This document shows, one piece after another, positions 7,678-16,511 of a stretch of DNA of 38,027 nt. The notes under the pieces are model-generated. The model made no database searches and had not been told where the DNA came from. It was given only the letters and a program-made list of their open reading frames with translations. Where the stretch lies: positions 1-38,027 of the forward strand of contig NZ_AUGX01000044.1 in assembly GCF_000422885.1 (NCBI RefSeq), in the 5' to 3' direction. Position 1 is the stretch's first letter; the number at the start of each line of letters is the position of its first letter. Source of the stretch: Ottowia thiooxydans DSM 14619. GTDB taxonomy: Bacteria; Pseudomonadota; Gammaproteobacteria; Burkholderiales; Burkholderiaceae_C. Both the position numbers and the translations under genes were made by a program.

Positions 7678-9863
7678 GGAACTGGGTCTCTTTGGCGCGA
7701 AGTATCGTGCGCCGCCTGGCGCTCGGCTTAGCCGCACTTGGTGCGGCAAGCGGAGCGCTGGCGCAAACCAGCATCGAATCCGTGACAGGGTCGATTCAGG
7801 CAGGCACGGAGGTCGTGCGCATCGAGCTCTCGCAGCCTCTGGCTGCGATTCCACAAGGCTTTGTCATTCAGTCGCCTGCGCGTATTGCTCTGGATTTTCC
7901 GGGTGTCACCAACGGCCTGGGCCGCAACTCGGTGGCGGTCAATCAGGGTAATGTGCGGGCGGTCAGTGTGGTACAGGCCGGTGACAGAACCCGTGTTGTG
8001 CTCAATCTGAGCCGTGCGGCCAACTACAGGGCCGAGGTGCAGGGTCGTGCACTGCTTGTGATGCTCGACTCAGCGGCTTCTGCGGCGGTGGCCAACACCC
8101 CCGCGCCCATGTTTGCGGAAACCCGCGCCCTGGCGGACGTGCTCCCCCTGCGAGACATCGACTTCAGGCGCGGTGTCGAGAGTTCAGGCCGTGTGATTGT
8201 GGATTTACCTAGCAATCAGGTGGGTGTGGATATCCGCCAGCAAGGACCGGCTCTGGTGGTAGAGCTCTTGAAGACCAGCTTACCGGAAGGGCTGCGCCGT
8301 CGCCTGGATGTCAGCGACTTTGGCACACCGGTGCAAACCATCACGACCACCCAGACGGGTGATCGAGTCCGCATGCTGATTGAGCCCAAAGGGCCCTGGG
8401 AGCACAGTGCCTACCAGAGCGATAACCAGCTGGTGGTCGAAGTTCGTCAGCAAAAGGTCAACCCTGACAAGCTGACCCAAGGTTCCGGTTACGGCGGTGA
8501 AAAGCTGTCGCTGAATTTCCAGAACATTGAGGTGCGTTCGTTGTTGCAGGTGATCGCGGATTTCACCAACTTCAACATCGTGACTTCTGATTCCGTGCAA
8601 GGCAGTTTGACCTTGCGCCTGAATGACGTGCCTTGGGATCAGGCACTCGACATCATCTTGCAAGCCAAGGGCCTGGGCATGAAGCGCAATGGAAATGTGC
8701 TGCAGATCGCACCCAAGGAAGAGCTGGCTGCCAAGGAAAAGGCAGAGCTTGAGTCGTTGGTTGCGGTGCAGAACCTTGAGCAATTGCGCACTCAGTCGTT
8801 TCAACTGAACTACACCAAGGCTGTCGATATTGCGAGGCAGTTGATGGGGTCGGGGTTGGGAGGCGCGGGCGGCATTGGGGGCGCGAGTAATATGGCAGCC
8901 GCCCGCATTTTGAGTGCACGCGGCAGCGTTATCGCGGAGCCGCGCACCAACCAGATTTTTGTCTCTGATATTCCTAGCAAGCTCACACAGATCCAGGAGA
9001 TGATCTCCAAGCTGGACATCGCAGTGCGCCAAGTGCTGATCGAAGCCAGGATCGTGGAGGCATCAGATACCTTTGGGCGTTCGCTCGGCGTCAAGCTGGG
9101 TGGGGCGGACTTGCGCGGCGTGAACGGTGGTGATGCTGGTTACGGCATTGGCGGCGGCAACCGGGTGGCCTTGGGAGGCTCTTACAACGCTGTGGTCGGC
9201 ACCACGATTCCCGGACAGTCGCAGCTTATGACCTATCCCACAGGGGGCAACGTCACCGGCAGTACGAACTTCATGAACTTGCCGGCGCAAGGTTTCAATG
9301 GATACAACGCGCCAAGTCTCGCGCTCTCCTTGTTCAATTCGGCTGCCGGCCGCTTCTTGAACCTTGAGATTTCCGCCATGGAGGCGGATGGCAAAGGCAA
9401 GATCGTTTCCAGCCCACGGGTGGTCACAGCGGATCAGACCAAGGCCACCATTGAGCAGGGAACTGAGTTCGCCTACCAACAGGCTACATCGAGCGGAGCG
9501 ACCTCGGTCGCTTTCCGAAAAGCGGTGCTGAGTCTGGAAGTCACACCGCAGATCACCCCAGAGGGCAACGTGATCCTCGACTTGATCGTCAACAACGACA
9601 GCCCGGGCGCCGTAGTGGCCAATGCCATGTCGATCAATACCAAAAAGGTGCAGACCCAGGTCTTGGTTGAAAATGGTGGCACAGTGGTCATTGGCGGTAT
9701 CTTCACGCTGACCGAGAGCGATTCGGTCAACAAGGTGCCCGTCCTGGGCGACATACCGGTGCTAGGCAACCTATTCAAGAACAAGACCAGAAAATCCGAT
9801 AAACAGGAAATGCTGGTCTTCATTACCCCGAAAATCATTACCGATCGCAGCGCGATGCGCTGA
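7674..9863 (+). CDS. pilQ: Type IV pilus secretin PilQ
   Basis: Outer-membrane secretin of 729 aa through which the pilus exits. Order of parts: a signal peptide ending ALA (cleavage near residue 30); two AMIN-like domains (about 33-130 and 150-250) that bind peptidoglycan; the secretin/TonB short N-terminal domain beginning at LSLNFQNIEVRSLLQVIADF; an N1-type KH domain (NLEQLRTQSFQLNYTKAVDI); a glycine-rich insert; and the secretin core ending with VPVLGDIPVLGNLF and EMLVFITPKII. The ATG at 7674 overlaps the pilP stop and gives a proper signal peptide. It is followed after 27 bp by a lipoprotein gene rather than directly by aroK. Confidence 0.96.
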   Translation: MRNWVSLARSIVRRLALGLAALGAASGALAQTSIESVTGSIQAGTEVVRIELSQPLAAIPQGFVIQSPARIALDFPGVTNGLGRNSVAVNQGNVRAVSVVQAGDRTRVVLNLSRAANYRAEVQGRALLVMLDSAASAAVANTPAPMFAETRALADVLPLRDIDFRRGVESSGRVIVDLPSNQVGVDIRQQGPALVVELLKTSLPEGLRRRLDVSDFGTPVQTITTTQTGDRVRMLIEPKGPWEHSAYQSDNQLVVEVRQQKVNPDKLTQGSGYGGEKLSLNFQNIEVRSLLQVIADFTNFNIVTSDSVQGSLTLRLNDVPWDQALDIILQAKGLGMKRNGNVLQIAPKEELAAKEKAELESLVAVQNLEQLRTQSFQLNYTKAVDIARQLMGSGLGGAGGIGGASNMAAARILSARGSVIAEPRTNQIFVSDIPSKLTQIQEMISKLDIAVRQVLIEARIVEASDTFGRSLGVKLGGADLRGVNGGDAGYGIGGGNRVALGGSYNAVVGTTIPGQSQLMTYPTGGNVTGSTNFMNLPAQGFNGYNAPSLALSLFNSAAGRFLNLEISAMEADGKGKIVSSPRVVTADQTKATIEQGTEFAYQQATSSGATSVAFRKAVLSLEVTPQITPEGNVILDLIVNNDSPGAVVANAMSINTKKVQTQVLVENGGTVVIGGIFTLTESDSVNKVPVLGDIPVLGNLFKNKTRKSDKQEMLVFITPKIITDRSAMR

Positions 9864-9890
9864 GAACCCATTTAAAGAGGTTGAGAAAAC

Positions 9891-11741
9891 ATGCGTAAGT
9901 TCTTTTTGGGATTCCTGGCGTTGCTGCTGTCCTTAGGGCTGGCTTCATGCGGAGGTGGCGGCGGCTACGACGGCAACCCTACCCCGACCAATGCATTGAG
10001 AATGTCGCCCTTGCTGAGCAACGTGACCCTCTCAGTGGGTTATGTGGCGGAAGTGGCGGTCATCTCCCAGGGCGTGAAGCCCTACCACGTGCTTTCGTCC
10101 GATGCTTCAGTGAGCGCTATGCTGCTGGATGACGATACCCTGGTCATGTGGGGTAACACCATCGGCACATCTACAGTGGCGATCCAGGACTCGGGCGTTC
10201 AGCAAAAAAGCTTGTCCCTGACCGTGACGGTAAAGGCTACGCCTTTGGCAACTTCCGTAGGTTCCTCGTTGTCACTTGAGTCCGGGGAGTCCAGCACGTT
10301 CACGGTTACGGGCGGTGTGGCCCCCTACACGGTGGAAAGCAACAACAACTCCATTGCCAGGGTGACATCGCAAAACAATGGCGTAGTCACTGTCTCTGGC
10401 CAAAGCGGAGGTTCAGCTGTTCTGCTGATCACGGATGCCATTGGCTCCACGCTGCAAATGGCGGTGACTGTTACCGCACCAGAGTTCAATATCAGCCCAA
10501 GCCCTGCGACCGGAGTAGTGGGTACAAGTCTGGTGTTGTCCATCACAGGTGGCACAGCGCCCTACACCACTGCTATTTCTTCCAATCCATCCATTGCTTC
10601 GGCGACCATTAATGGGTCAACACTCAACGTTTCGTTGTTGAGTGCAGGGGCCAGCACCGTTACCGTGCGGGATGCGAGAAACCAGACTGCCAGTGTGGCG
10701 GTGACAGCCACAGCAGCGGCCACTGTCGCCATGAGCGTGAGCCCGCCTAGTGGATCGGGCCAGGTGGGTACCAACATGATCTTGTTGGTCTCGGGTGGCA
10801 TCGGCCCCTATTCAGTGGTGTCATCGAACCCCACCATTGTGGGTGCTTCCGCCAACGGTAATCGCGTGACCGCATCGTTCCTGTCTGCCGGCGCCAGTAC
10901 CCTCACGGTGGTCGACTCGATCGGCTCTTATGTTGCGGTGTCCCTGACTTCTACGCAGACTATCCCTTCTTTGAGCGTTAACCCCCCCAGTGCCAGCGGC
11001 AGGGTGGGCAGCAGCATGGGGTTGACCATCATTGGCGGCGTAGCGCCTTACGAGGTGGCCTCTTCCAATCCGTCTGTGGCCTCAGTGAGCACAACTGGCA
11101 ACTCCATCTTTGCCAGCTTCAATGCGGCCGGGACGGCTAACGTGACCGTGGTGGATAGTGGTGGGCAAGCGGTCACAGTGGCGCTTACAGCGACTCTTAA
11201 TACAACGACGCTGGCCTCGAACCCTACCACCGCCACCGACGCGGTCGGGCGCTCAGTAGTGTTCACGCTAAGCGGTGGAACAGCGCCATACACAGCTGTC
11301 TCCTCTAACCCGCAGCGGTCCACGGTCAGTGTGAATGGCTCTACCGTAACGGTGAATCTCACGGCGGCAGGCGCTAGTTCGATCACCATGCGCGATGCTC
11401 AGGGGCAGGTCGTCATAGTGACGGTGACGGCCACCGCGGCGGCAGGCGGGGCGTCTTGGATTCAACCACCGAATCAAGCAATACCTCAAAATAGCACGGC
11501 TTCTCTGAGCTACGCTCTTACCGGGGTTGGTCCGTTCGTGGCTTCGCTCGCATCTAGTGATGCTGCCATTGCTAGTGCCAACATCTCTGGCAATACGCTC
11601 ACAATCGGCGTTGGCACCAGCGGGCGCCGTTGTATCGGCACCGGGACACGCCTGGTTCAGGTTGTTGTCACGAACAATGCCACCGGGGAGACCGCGACGG
11701 CCACGCAAACTATCGTGGGTGGCGCGGCTGCCTGCCCTTGA
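9891..11741 (+). CDS. Lipoprotein with seven ~80-residue beta-sandwich repeats, pil operon member of unknown function
   Basis: I do not recognise a named family. The 616 aa product has a signal peptide with lipobox LASC (C20), a CGGGGGYDG linker, then repeats of about 80 residues. Each repeat carries a G-x-x-PY/F core (around residues 61, 142, 221, 303, 383, 463 and 545), usually followed by a run like SSNPSIAS and then an AG.STVTV.D turn. This is the look of bacterial Ig-like domains. The only cysteines after C20 are C581 and C615, which could form a C-terminal disulfide. An AAAGAGG purine run (9874-9880) is a possible ribosome-binding site. The gene sits 27 bp after pilQ and overlaps the aroK TTG by four bases, so it is part of the pil-aro transcript. 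A role in pilus or envelope function is inference from position only. Confidence 0.85.
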   Translation: MRKFFLGFLALLLSLGLASCGGGGGYDGNPTPTNALRMSPLLSNVTLSVGYVAEVAVISQGVKPYHVLSSDASVSAMLLDDDTLVMWGNTIGTSTVAIQDSGVQQKSLSLTVTVKATPLATSVGSSLSLESGESSTFTVTGGVAPYTVESNNNSIARVTSQNNGVVTVSGQSGGSAVLLITDAIGSTLQMAVTVTAPEFNISPSPATGVVGTSLVLSITGGTAPYTTAISSNPSIASATINGSTLNVSLLSAGASTVTVRDARNQTASVAVTATAAATVAMSVSPPSGSGQVGTNMILLVSGGIGPYSVVSSNPTIVGASANGNRVTASFLSAGASTLTVVDSIGSYVAVSLTSTQTIPSLSVNPPSASGRVGSSMGLTIIGGVAPYEVASSNPSVASVSTTGNSIFASFNAAGTANVTVVDSGGQAVTVALTATLNTTTLASNPTTATDAVGRSVVFTLSGGTAPYTAVSSNPQRSTVSVNGSTVTVNLTAAGASSITMRDAQGQVVIVTVTATAAAGGASWIQPPNQAIPQNSTASLSYALTGVGPFVASLASSDAAIASANISGNTLTIGVGTSGRRCIGTGTRLVQVVVTNNATGETATATQTIVGGAAACP

Positions 11742-12271
11742 CAGAGCACTACGCCCTCGTGGGCATGCCCGGCTGCGGCAAGTCCACGGTCGGGCGGCAA
11801 CTGGCCAAGCGCCTGCAGGTGCCGTTCTTCGATGCAGATGCTGTGATCGAAGCGCGAATCGGTGGAACGATTCGTGCTCTCTTTGAGGCAGAAGGCGAAG
11901 CGGCTTTTCGGGATCTGGAAGAGCAGGCCATAGACGAGCTCACACGGCAGGCGCCGAGCGTGATCGCCACGGGTGGCGGTGCGGTGCTGAGGCCAGCCAA
12001 TCGCGAGCATCTCAAATCTCGCGCTATGGTGATTTACTTGCGTACATCGCCGGAGCAATTGGTTCGTCGGCTGCGCAACGATAGCAAGCGTCCGTTGCTG
12101 CAGGTGGCCGATCCGCTCAAGCGACTTCAAACGCTGTACGCTGAACGAGACCCGCTTTACCGAGAGACAGCGCACTTCGTGGTGGAGGCGCGTGGCCCTT
12201 CTGTGGCTATGCTGGTCAACCGCATTGTGATGCAGATCGAAATGGCTGGCGGCGTAGCGCCCAACCCGTAA
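11738..12271 (+). CDS. aroK: Shikimate kinase
   Basis: Phosphorylates shikimate at the 3-hydroxyl with ATP in aromatic amino acid synthesis (cytosol). The 177 aa protein from the TTG at 11738 has the Walker A motif GMPGCGKST at residues 9-17, shikimate-binding D32/D34 and R58 (FRDLE), the GGG loop at 79-81 and lid arginine R118 in KRPLL. The only nearby ATG would delete the first beta strand and is rejected. The TTG overlaps the stop of the upstream lipoprotein gene (TTGA), pointing to translational coupling. The pilQ-aroK-aroB order is widely conserved; here one lipoprotein gene is interposed. Confidence 0.95.
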   Translation: MTEHYALVGMPGCGKSTVGRQLAKRLQVPFFDADAVIEARIGGTIRALFEAEGEAAFRDLEEQAIDELTRQAPSVIATGGGAVLRPANREHLKSRAMVIYLRTSPEQLVRRLRNDSKRPLLQVADPLKRLQTLYAERDPLYRETAHFVVEARGPSVAMLVNRIVMQIEMAGGVAPNP

Positions 12272-12316
12272 GAACACGTTCTAAGATCTCCACTTTTTAG
12301 CTGACGCGCGCAGCAC

Positions 12317-12335
12317 GGCTTGGGTGCCACAAGCC
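12317..12335. repeat. Small hairpin in the aroK-aroB gap
   Basis: Arms GGCTTG (12317-12322) and CAAGCC (12330-12335) flank a seven-base loop. It lies in the 108 bp gap between aroK and aroB, the only sizeable gap between coupled genes from pilM to the MFS gene. A role in RNA processing or attenuation is possible but there is no T-run to make it a classical terminator. Confidence 0.3.
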
Positions 12336-12379
12336 CATTGGCCGCAAATTTGGGCGCGCAGGCCCTACACTCACGCCCC

Positions 12380-13492
12380 ATGCAAGGAATTTCATTCGCG
12401 CAGCAGGTCTCCATTGACCTTGGCGAGCGTAGCTACCCCATTCTGATTGGCTCCGGCCTGTTGGACGACGCGGCCGCTTTTGAGGGCTCCGCGCCTGGCA
12501 CGCAGGCACTCATCGTGACCAATACTGCCGTGGCACCACTCTATGCCGAACGCCTGGCGCGCGTATTGGCGCGGCGGCACTCGGGTGTACGCACCCTGGC
12601 GCTGCCGGATGGCGAGCAGTTCAAGACATGGGAAACGCTCAACCTTATTTTTGATTCCTTGCTTTCAAATAGCGCGGACCGCAAGACCACGCTCTATGCT
12701 TTGGGCGGCGGCGTGGTGGGCGATATGACGGGTTTCGCTGCGGCTTCCTATATGCGCGGTGTGCCCTTCGTTCAGGTGCCTACCACCTTGCTGGCGCAGG
12801 TGGATTCTTCCGTAGGAGGCAAGACGGCCATCAATCACCCGCTCGGCAAGAACATGATTGGGGCTTTCTATCAGCCGCAGCGCGTGGTGTGCGATCTGGA
12901 GGTTCTCAAGACCTTGCCAGCCAGGGAGCTTTCGGCTGGCCTGGCTGAGGTCATCAAGTATGGGCCGATTGCCGACATGGGCCTGCTTGACTGGATAGAA
13001 ACCAATATAGAGGCTTTGCGCGCGTGCGACACCGATGCCCTGGCGCACGCGGTCAAGAGGAGTTGCCAGATCAAGGCCGATGTCGTCGGGGCCGACGAGC
13101 GGGAGTCGGGATTGCGCGCTATTTTGAATTTTGGCCATACCTTTGGCCACGCCATCGAGGCCGGCATGGGTTATGGTGCCTGGCTTCACGGCGAAGGCGT
13201 GGGCGCAGGCATGGTGATGGCCGCTGAGTTGTCGCGCGAGTTGGGCTTGGTCGATGCCGCGTTTGTGCAACGTTTGAAAGTGCTGATTCAGCGTGCGGGC
13301 CTGCCCATCCGTGGGGCGATACTCGATCAAAAGGACAACGCTGGCCGTTATCTGGAACTGATGCGGGTTGACAAGAAGGCCGAGGCTGGGGAGATTCGTT
13401 TTGTGGTCATCGATGGCCCGGGCCGGGCGGCGGTGCGCAGCGCTCCTGATGACCTGGTGAGAGCCGTGATCGACCGCTGCTGCGCTGCCTGA
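12380..13492 (+). CDS. aroB: 3-dehydroquinate synthase
   Basis: NAD- and metal-dependent cyclase converting DAHP to 3-dehydroquinate, step two of the shikimate pathway. The protein is 370 aa from the ATG at 12380. It shows the NAD-binding GGGVVGD block (109-115), the [20 protein letters not shown] active-site segment, and zinc ligands E190, H253 and H270, whose spacing (63 and 17) equals that of characterised enzymes. An upstream GTG-initiated reading from 12320 adds 20 unrelated residues and is not preferred. The stop and the start of the next gene share a TGATG junction. It lies 108 bp after aroK. Confidence 0.96.
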   Translation: MQGISFAQQVSIDLGERSYPILIGSGLLDDAAAFEGSAPGTQALIVTNTAVAPLYAERLARVLARRHSGVRTLALPDGEQFKTWETLNLIFDSLLSNSADRKTTLYALGGGVVGDMTGFAAASYMRGVPFVQVPTTLLAQVDSSVGGKTAINHPLGKNMIGAFYQPQRVVCDLEVLKTLPARELSAGLAEVIKYGPIADMGLLDWIETNIEALRACDTDALAHAVKRSCQIKADVVGADERESGLRAILNFGHTFGHAIEAGMGYGAWLHGEGVGAGMVMAAELSRELGLVDAAFVQRLKVLIQRAGLPIRGAILDQKDNAGRYLELMRVDKKAEAGEIRFVVIDGPGRAAVRSAPDDLVRAVIDRCCAA

Positions 13493-14622
13493 TGACAGTG
13501 CGCGTGATCGCTGCAGACCCCGCGCAATCCCGAGGCCGCCGCCATCCCCAGGCACCGGCCCCTACGCGCAGTGAATATCAGCGCGACCGCGACCGCATCG
13601 TGCACTCCACGGCGTTTCGCCGCCTGGTCTACAAGACCCAGGTATTTTTGAACCACGAAGGTGATTTGTTTCGCACCCGCCTCACGCATTCGCTGGAGGT
13701 TGCGCAGCTAGGGCGCTCCATTGCACGCTCTCTGCGGCTGAACGAAGACCTCGTAGAAGCTATTGCCCTTGCGCACGATCTTGGGCATACCCCGTTTGGC
13801 CATGCCGGCCAGGATGCGCTCAACGAATGCATGGAAGGGCATGGTGGCTTCGAACACAACCTGCAAAGCCTGCGTGTGGTGGATCAGCTGGAAGAGCGCT
13901 ATCCGGATCATGATGGCTTGAACCTCACGTTCGAAACCCGTGAGGGCATTCTCAAGCACTGTTCCCCGGTCAACGCGCGCAAGATTGAAGAAACTGAACC
14001 CGGAGGCGTAGCGCGCCGCTTTCTCGACGGTACTCAACCCAGCCTGGAGGCGCAACTGTGTAATCTCGCCGACGAGATCGCCTACAACGCACATGACATC
14101 GATGATGGCGTGCGTTCCGGGCTTCTCACCCTGGAGCAGATGGCAAGCGTTCCGCTATTTGCGCGCTACCTTGCGGATACGCGACGTGAATACCCTGACT
14201 TGCAAGGCAGGCGGGTGTTGTATGAGTCCATTCGCCGTATGCTGAGCGCCCAGGTCTATGACGTGATCGCCGCTACGCAGGCGGCCATTGACGAAGCGGC
14301 GCCAAACAGCGCTGACGACGCGCGCCGCGCGGGTCCGTTGGTGCGTTTTGGCGGCGAGATGCGGGCCGAATCGGCCGCACTCAAGCGCTTTCTTTTTGCT
14401 AATTTGTATCGTCATCCCCAGGTGGCCGAGACCACTACGCAGGCCAAACAAGTGGTGCGGGAGCTGTTCTCCGCTTATCTGGAGCGGCCAGACGAACTGC
14501 GCGCGGAGTTTGCACAACGCCCTGATCGCGAGCGCGCCATATCCGATTACATCGCCGGCATGACAGACCGGTTCGCCTTGCGAGAGTACGAGCGGCTAAC
14601 GGGTAGAAAGATCCTGGCGTGA
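13492..14622 (+). CDS. Deoxyguanosinetriphosphate triphosphohydrolase-like protein
   Basis: HD-superfamily hydrolase of the dGTPase type, 376 aa, which removes triphosphate from deoxynucleotides and so can affect dNTP pools. The metal-binding HD residues are visible as H66 (RLTHSLEV), H95-D96 and H104 (LAHDLGHTPFGH) and D194 (LADEIAY). The N-terminal RSEYQRDRDRIVHSTAFRRL segment is typical of the shorter bacterial dGTPase-like subfamily (type 2) rather than the ~500 aa E. coli Dgt. The start overlaps the aroB stop by one base (TGATG) and the stop overlaps the next start by four. The aroB-dgt linkage is recurrent in betaproteobacteria. Substrate preference cannot be read from sequence. Confidence 0.92.
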   Translation: MTVRVIAADPAQSRGRRHPQAPAPTRSEYQRDRDRIVHSTAFRRLVYKTQVFLNHEGDLFRTRLTHSLEVAQLGRSIARSLRLNEDLVEAIALAHDLGHTPFGHAGQDALNECMEGHGGFEHNLQSLRVVDQLEERYPDHDGLNLTFETREGILKHCSPVNARKIEETEPGGVARRFLDGTQPSLEAQLCNLADEIAYNAHDIDDGVRSGLLTLEQMASVPLFARYLADTRREYPDLQGRRVLYESIRRMLSAQVYDVIAATQAAIDEAAPNSADDARRAGPLVRFGGEMRAESAALKRFLFANLYRHPQVAETTTQAKQVVRELFSAYLERPDELRAEFAQRPDRERAISDYIAGMTDRFALREYERLTGRKILA

Positions 14623-15851
14623 GCCGGTTTTCCACGCAGGGGCGAGCCAGTGGGGGCTTGCATCCCGCATGGATCGTCGTGCTCGCAGGCATCAGTGCTG
14701 CGCTACACGTGGGCAAGCTGCCTCCGGCGTTGCCCGTGCTCCAGCACGAACTGGGCATCACGCTGGTTCAGTCCGGTTTCCTGCTTTCCTTGGTGCAGTT
14801 GGCTTCCATGGTGCTGGGCATCGGTGCCGGCTTGGCGGCTGACAGTATCGGCTTGCGGCGCTGTGTGATTATCGGGTTGTGGGTTTTGTTCGGCGCCGGC
14901 CTCGCGGGGGGCTTCGCCGAAGACGCCCTCACTCTGCTGCTGTTACGCGCCGCCGAAGGGGTGGGCGTTTTACTGACCACAGTGCCAGCTCCCAGCCTGA
15001 TCCGCCGCGTGGTAGAGCCTGGAAAACTCACGAAAATGCTGGGCTTCTGGGGGGCATTCATGCCCTTCGGCATGGCCATCGCATTGCTGCTCGGTCCATT
15101 GGTGATCGCGGGTGTGGGCTGGCACGGTTGGTGGTGGCTCACGGCAGCGCCCTCGGCGGCAATGGCTTTGTGGATTCATGTGAGCTTGCCACCCGATGAG
15201 CGTTCGTCCAGGTCTTTGCGAGGTAGCGGTGCTCCCAAATGGCCCGCACGACTGCTTCAGACTTTGCGCTCCAGTGGCCCATGGCTCATTGCGTTGACGT
15301 TCGCCGCCTACTCCGGTCAATGGCTGGCGGTGATCGGGTTTTTGCCCTCGTTCTACACGCAATCGGGTTGGACGGGGGCGCTCGGCGCAGCGCTGACCGC
15401 CTTGGTGGCTGGCGTGAACATCCTGGGTAATGTGGCGGCAGGACGTTTGCTGTTCCGGGGTGTGCCCGCTGTCTACCTTTTATGGGCAGGGTTTGGCGCC
15501 ATGGCGATAGGTGCCTTCATGGCCTTCTCTACGCTCACAGAAGGGCTCCCGGTGGTACGCTACATGGGCGCGTTGTTGTTTTCGGCTGTGGGCGGCTTGA
15601 TTCCAAGCACGTTGTTTGGCCTGGCCACCAAGGTGGCGCCGAGCGAGCGAACGATTTCCACCACGGTCGGTTGGATGATGCAATGGTCCGCTGTGGGGCA
15701 GCTCGCTGGGCCGCCGGTCGTGGCCTGGTTTGTAGGCCGCGTAGGCGGTTGGCAATGGACTTGGGTTCTCACCTGTGCTTGCTGCGTGGTCGGTGCCATG
15801 CTGGCCATGCTGATTTCGCGCCGCTTGTCGGCGCTCCATACTCATCTGTAA
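14619..15851 (+). CDS. Major facilitator superfamily transporter
   Basis: Integral membrane protein of 410 aa with about twelve hydrophobic segments, consistent with an MFS antiporter or permease. The loop between helices 2 and 3 carries a GLAADSIGLRRC stretch matching the MFS motif A pattern. A central hydrophilic loop (PPDERSSRSLRGSGAP) separates the two six-helix halves. The overall look is of the CynX/NimT-like or general MFS group; substrate is unknown. The GTG at 14619 overlaps the dGTPase-like stop (GTGA), so it ends the long pil-aro-dgt run. A possible terminator-like inverted repeat follows at 15856-15917. Confidence 0.88.
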   Translation: MSRFSTQGRASGGLHPAWIVVLAGISAALHVGKLPPALPVLQHELGITLVQSGFLLSLVQLASMVLGIGAGLAADSIGLRRCVIIGLWVLFGAGLAGGFAEDALTLLLLRAAEGVGVLLTTVPAPSLIRRVVEPGKLTKMLGFWGAFMPFGMAIALLLGPLVIAGVGWHGWWWLTAAPSAAMALWIHVSLPPDERSSRSLRGSGAPKWPARLLQTLRSSGPWLIALTFAAYSGQWLAVIGFLPSFYTQSGWTGALGAALTALVAGVNILGNVAAGRLLFRGVPAVYLLWAGFGAMAIGAFMAFSTLTEGLPVVRYMGALLFSAVGGLIPSTLFGLATKVAPSERTISTTVGWMMQWSAVGQLAGPPVVAWFVGRVGGWQWTWVLTCACCVVGAMLAMLISRRLSALHTHL

Positions 15852-15855
15852 ACAT

Positions 15856-15925
15856 CAGTTGACCGATTGTTGGCTTCAAAACCTCGAGTGAATACAGCCG
15901 TCGATCCCGGTCAACTGCCGTTTTT
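15856..15925. terminator. Widely spaced inverted repeat followed by a T-run after the MFS gene
   Basis: A perfect 10 bp inverted repeat (CAGTTGACCG at 15856-15865 and CGGTCAACTG at 15908-15917) is followed by CCG and TTTTT at 15921-15925. The 42-base loop is long for a normal intrinsic terminator, so an operator pair is an alternative. It lies between the MFS stop and the DUF1415 start at 15936. Confidence 0.35.
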
Positions 15926-15935
15926 AGCTTAAATC

Positions 15936-16511
15936 ATGAACTCTGAAGAAATCGCCATTGCTGATACCCGCCGCTGGCTTGAACGTGCGGTGATAGGCCT
16001 TAATCTGTGTCCTTTTGCCAAAGGGCCGCACGTCAAAGGGCAGATTCACTACGCTGCCTGCTGCACAGGGGGGGGCCCTGCGCTGCTACGCGCCCTCAAG
16101 GCGGAACTCCAGGCGCTGGCCGAAGCCGATCCTGCCGAGCGTGAGACTGTGTTGCTGGTGGCACCCGGCAGCTTCGACGATTTCCTTGATTTCAATGATT
16201 TTCTGGGTGACGCCGAGGATTTGCTGGCCGAGCTTGATCTGGAAGGGGTGATTCAGATCGCTCCGTTTCACCCGCGTTTTCAGTTCGCAGGCACCGAGGA
16301 GGACGACATCACCAACGCCACGAATCGGTCGCCATATCCTACCTTGCACCTGCTGCGTGAAGACAGTATTGACCGTGCGGTGGAGGCCTTTCCAGATGCC
16401 GAGGCTATCTTCGATGCGAACATGGCGGCACTCGAGGCGCTTGGCGTCGAGGGCTGGCAGGCGTTGGATGTGGGTCCGCGGATGGGCATAGAAGGAGGGA
16501 CGCAAACATGA
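15936..16511 (+). CDS. DUF1415 family protein
   Basis: Conserved uncharacterised protein of 191 aa. It matches the DUF1415 pattern: an N-terminal TRRWLERAVIGLNLCPFAK segment with a conserved Cys-Pro, a central DFNDFLGDAEDLL acidic stretch, and IQIAPFHPRFQFAG followed by ITNATNRSPYPTLHLLRE. No signal peptide or membrane segment is seen, so it is probably cytosolic. The function is unknown and I do not assign one. The next gene starts inside its stop codon (ATGA, 16508-16511), so the two are probably co-translated, which links this family to a methyltransferase here. Confidence 0.9.
   Translation: MNSEEIAIADTRRWLERAVIGLNLCPFAKGPHVKGQIHYAACCTGGGPALLRALKAELQALAEADPAERETVLLVAPGSFDDFLDFNDFLGDAEDLLAELDLEGVIQIAPFHPRFQFAGTEEDDITNATNRSPYPTLHLLREDSIDRAVEAFPDAEAIFDANMAALEALGVEGWQALDVGPRMGIEGGTQT

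Noticed and set aside
12665-13555. 296-codon open frame on the minus strand
   Set aside because: Antisense to aroB, whose zinc and NAD motifs are complete.
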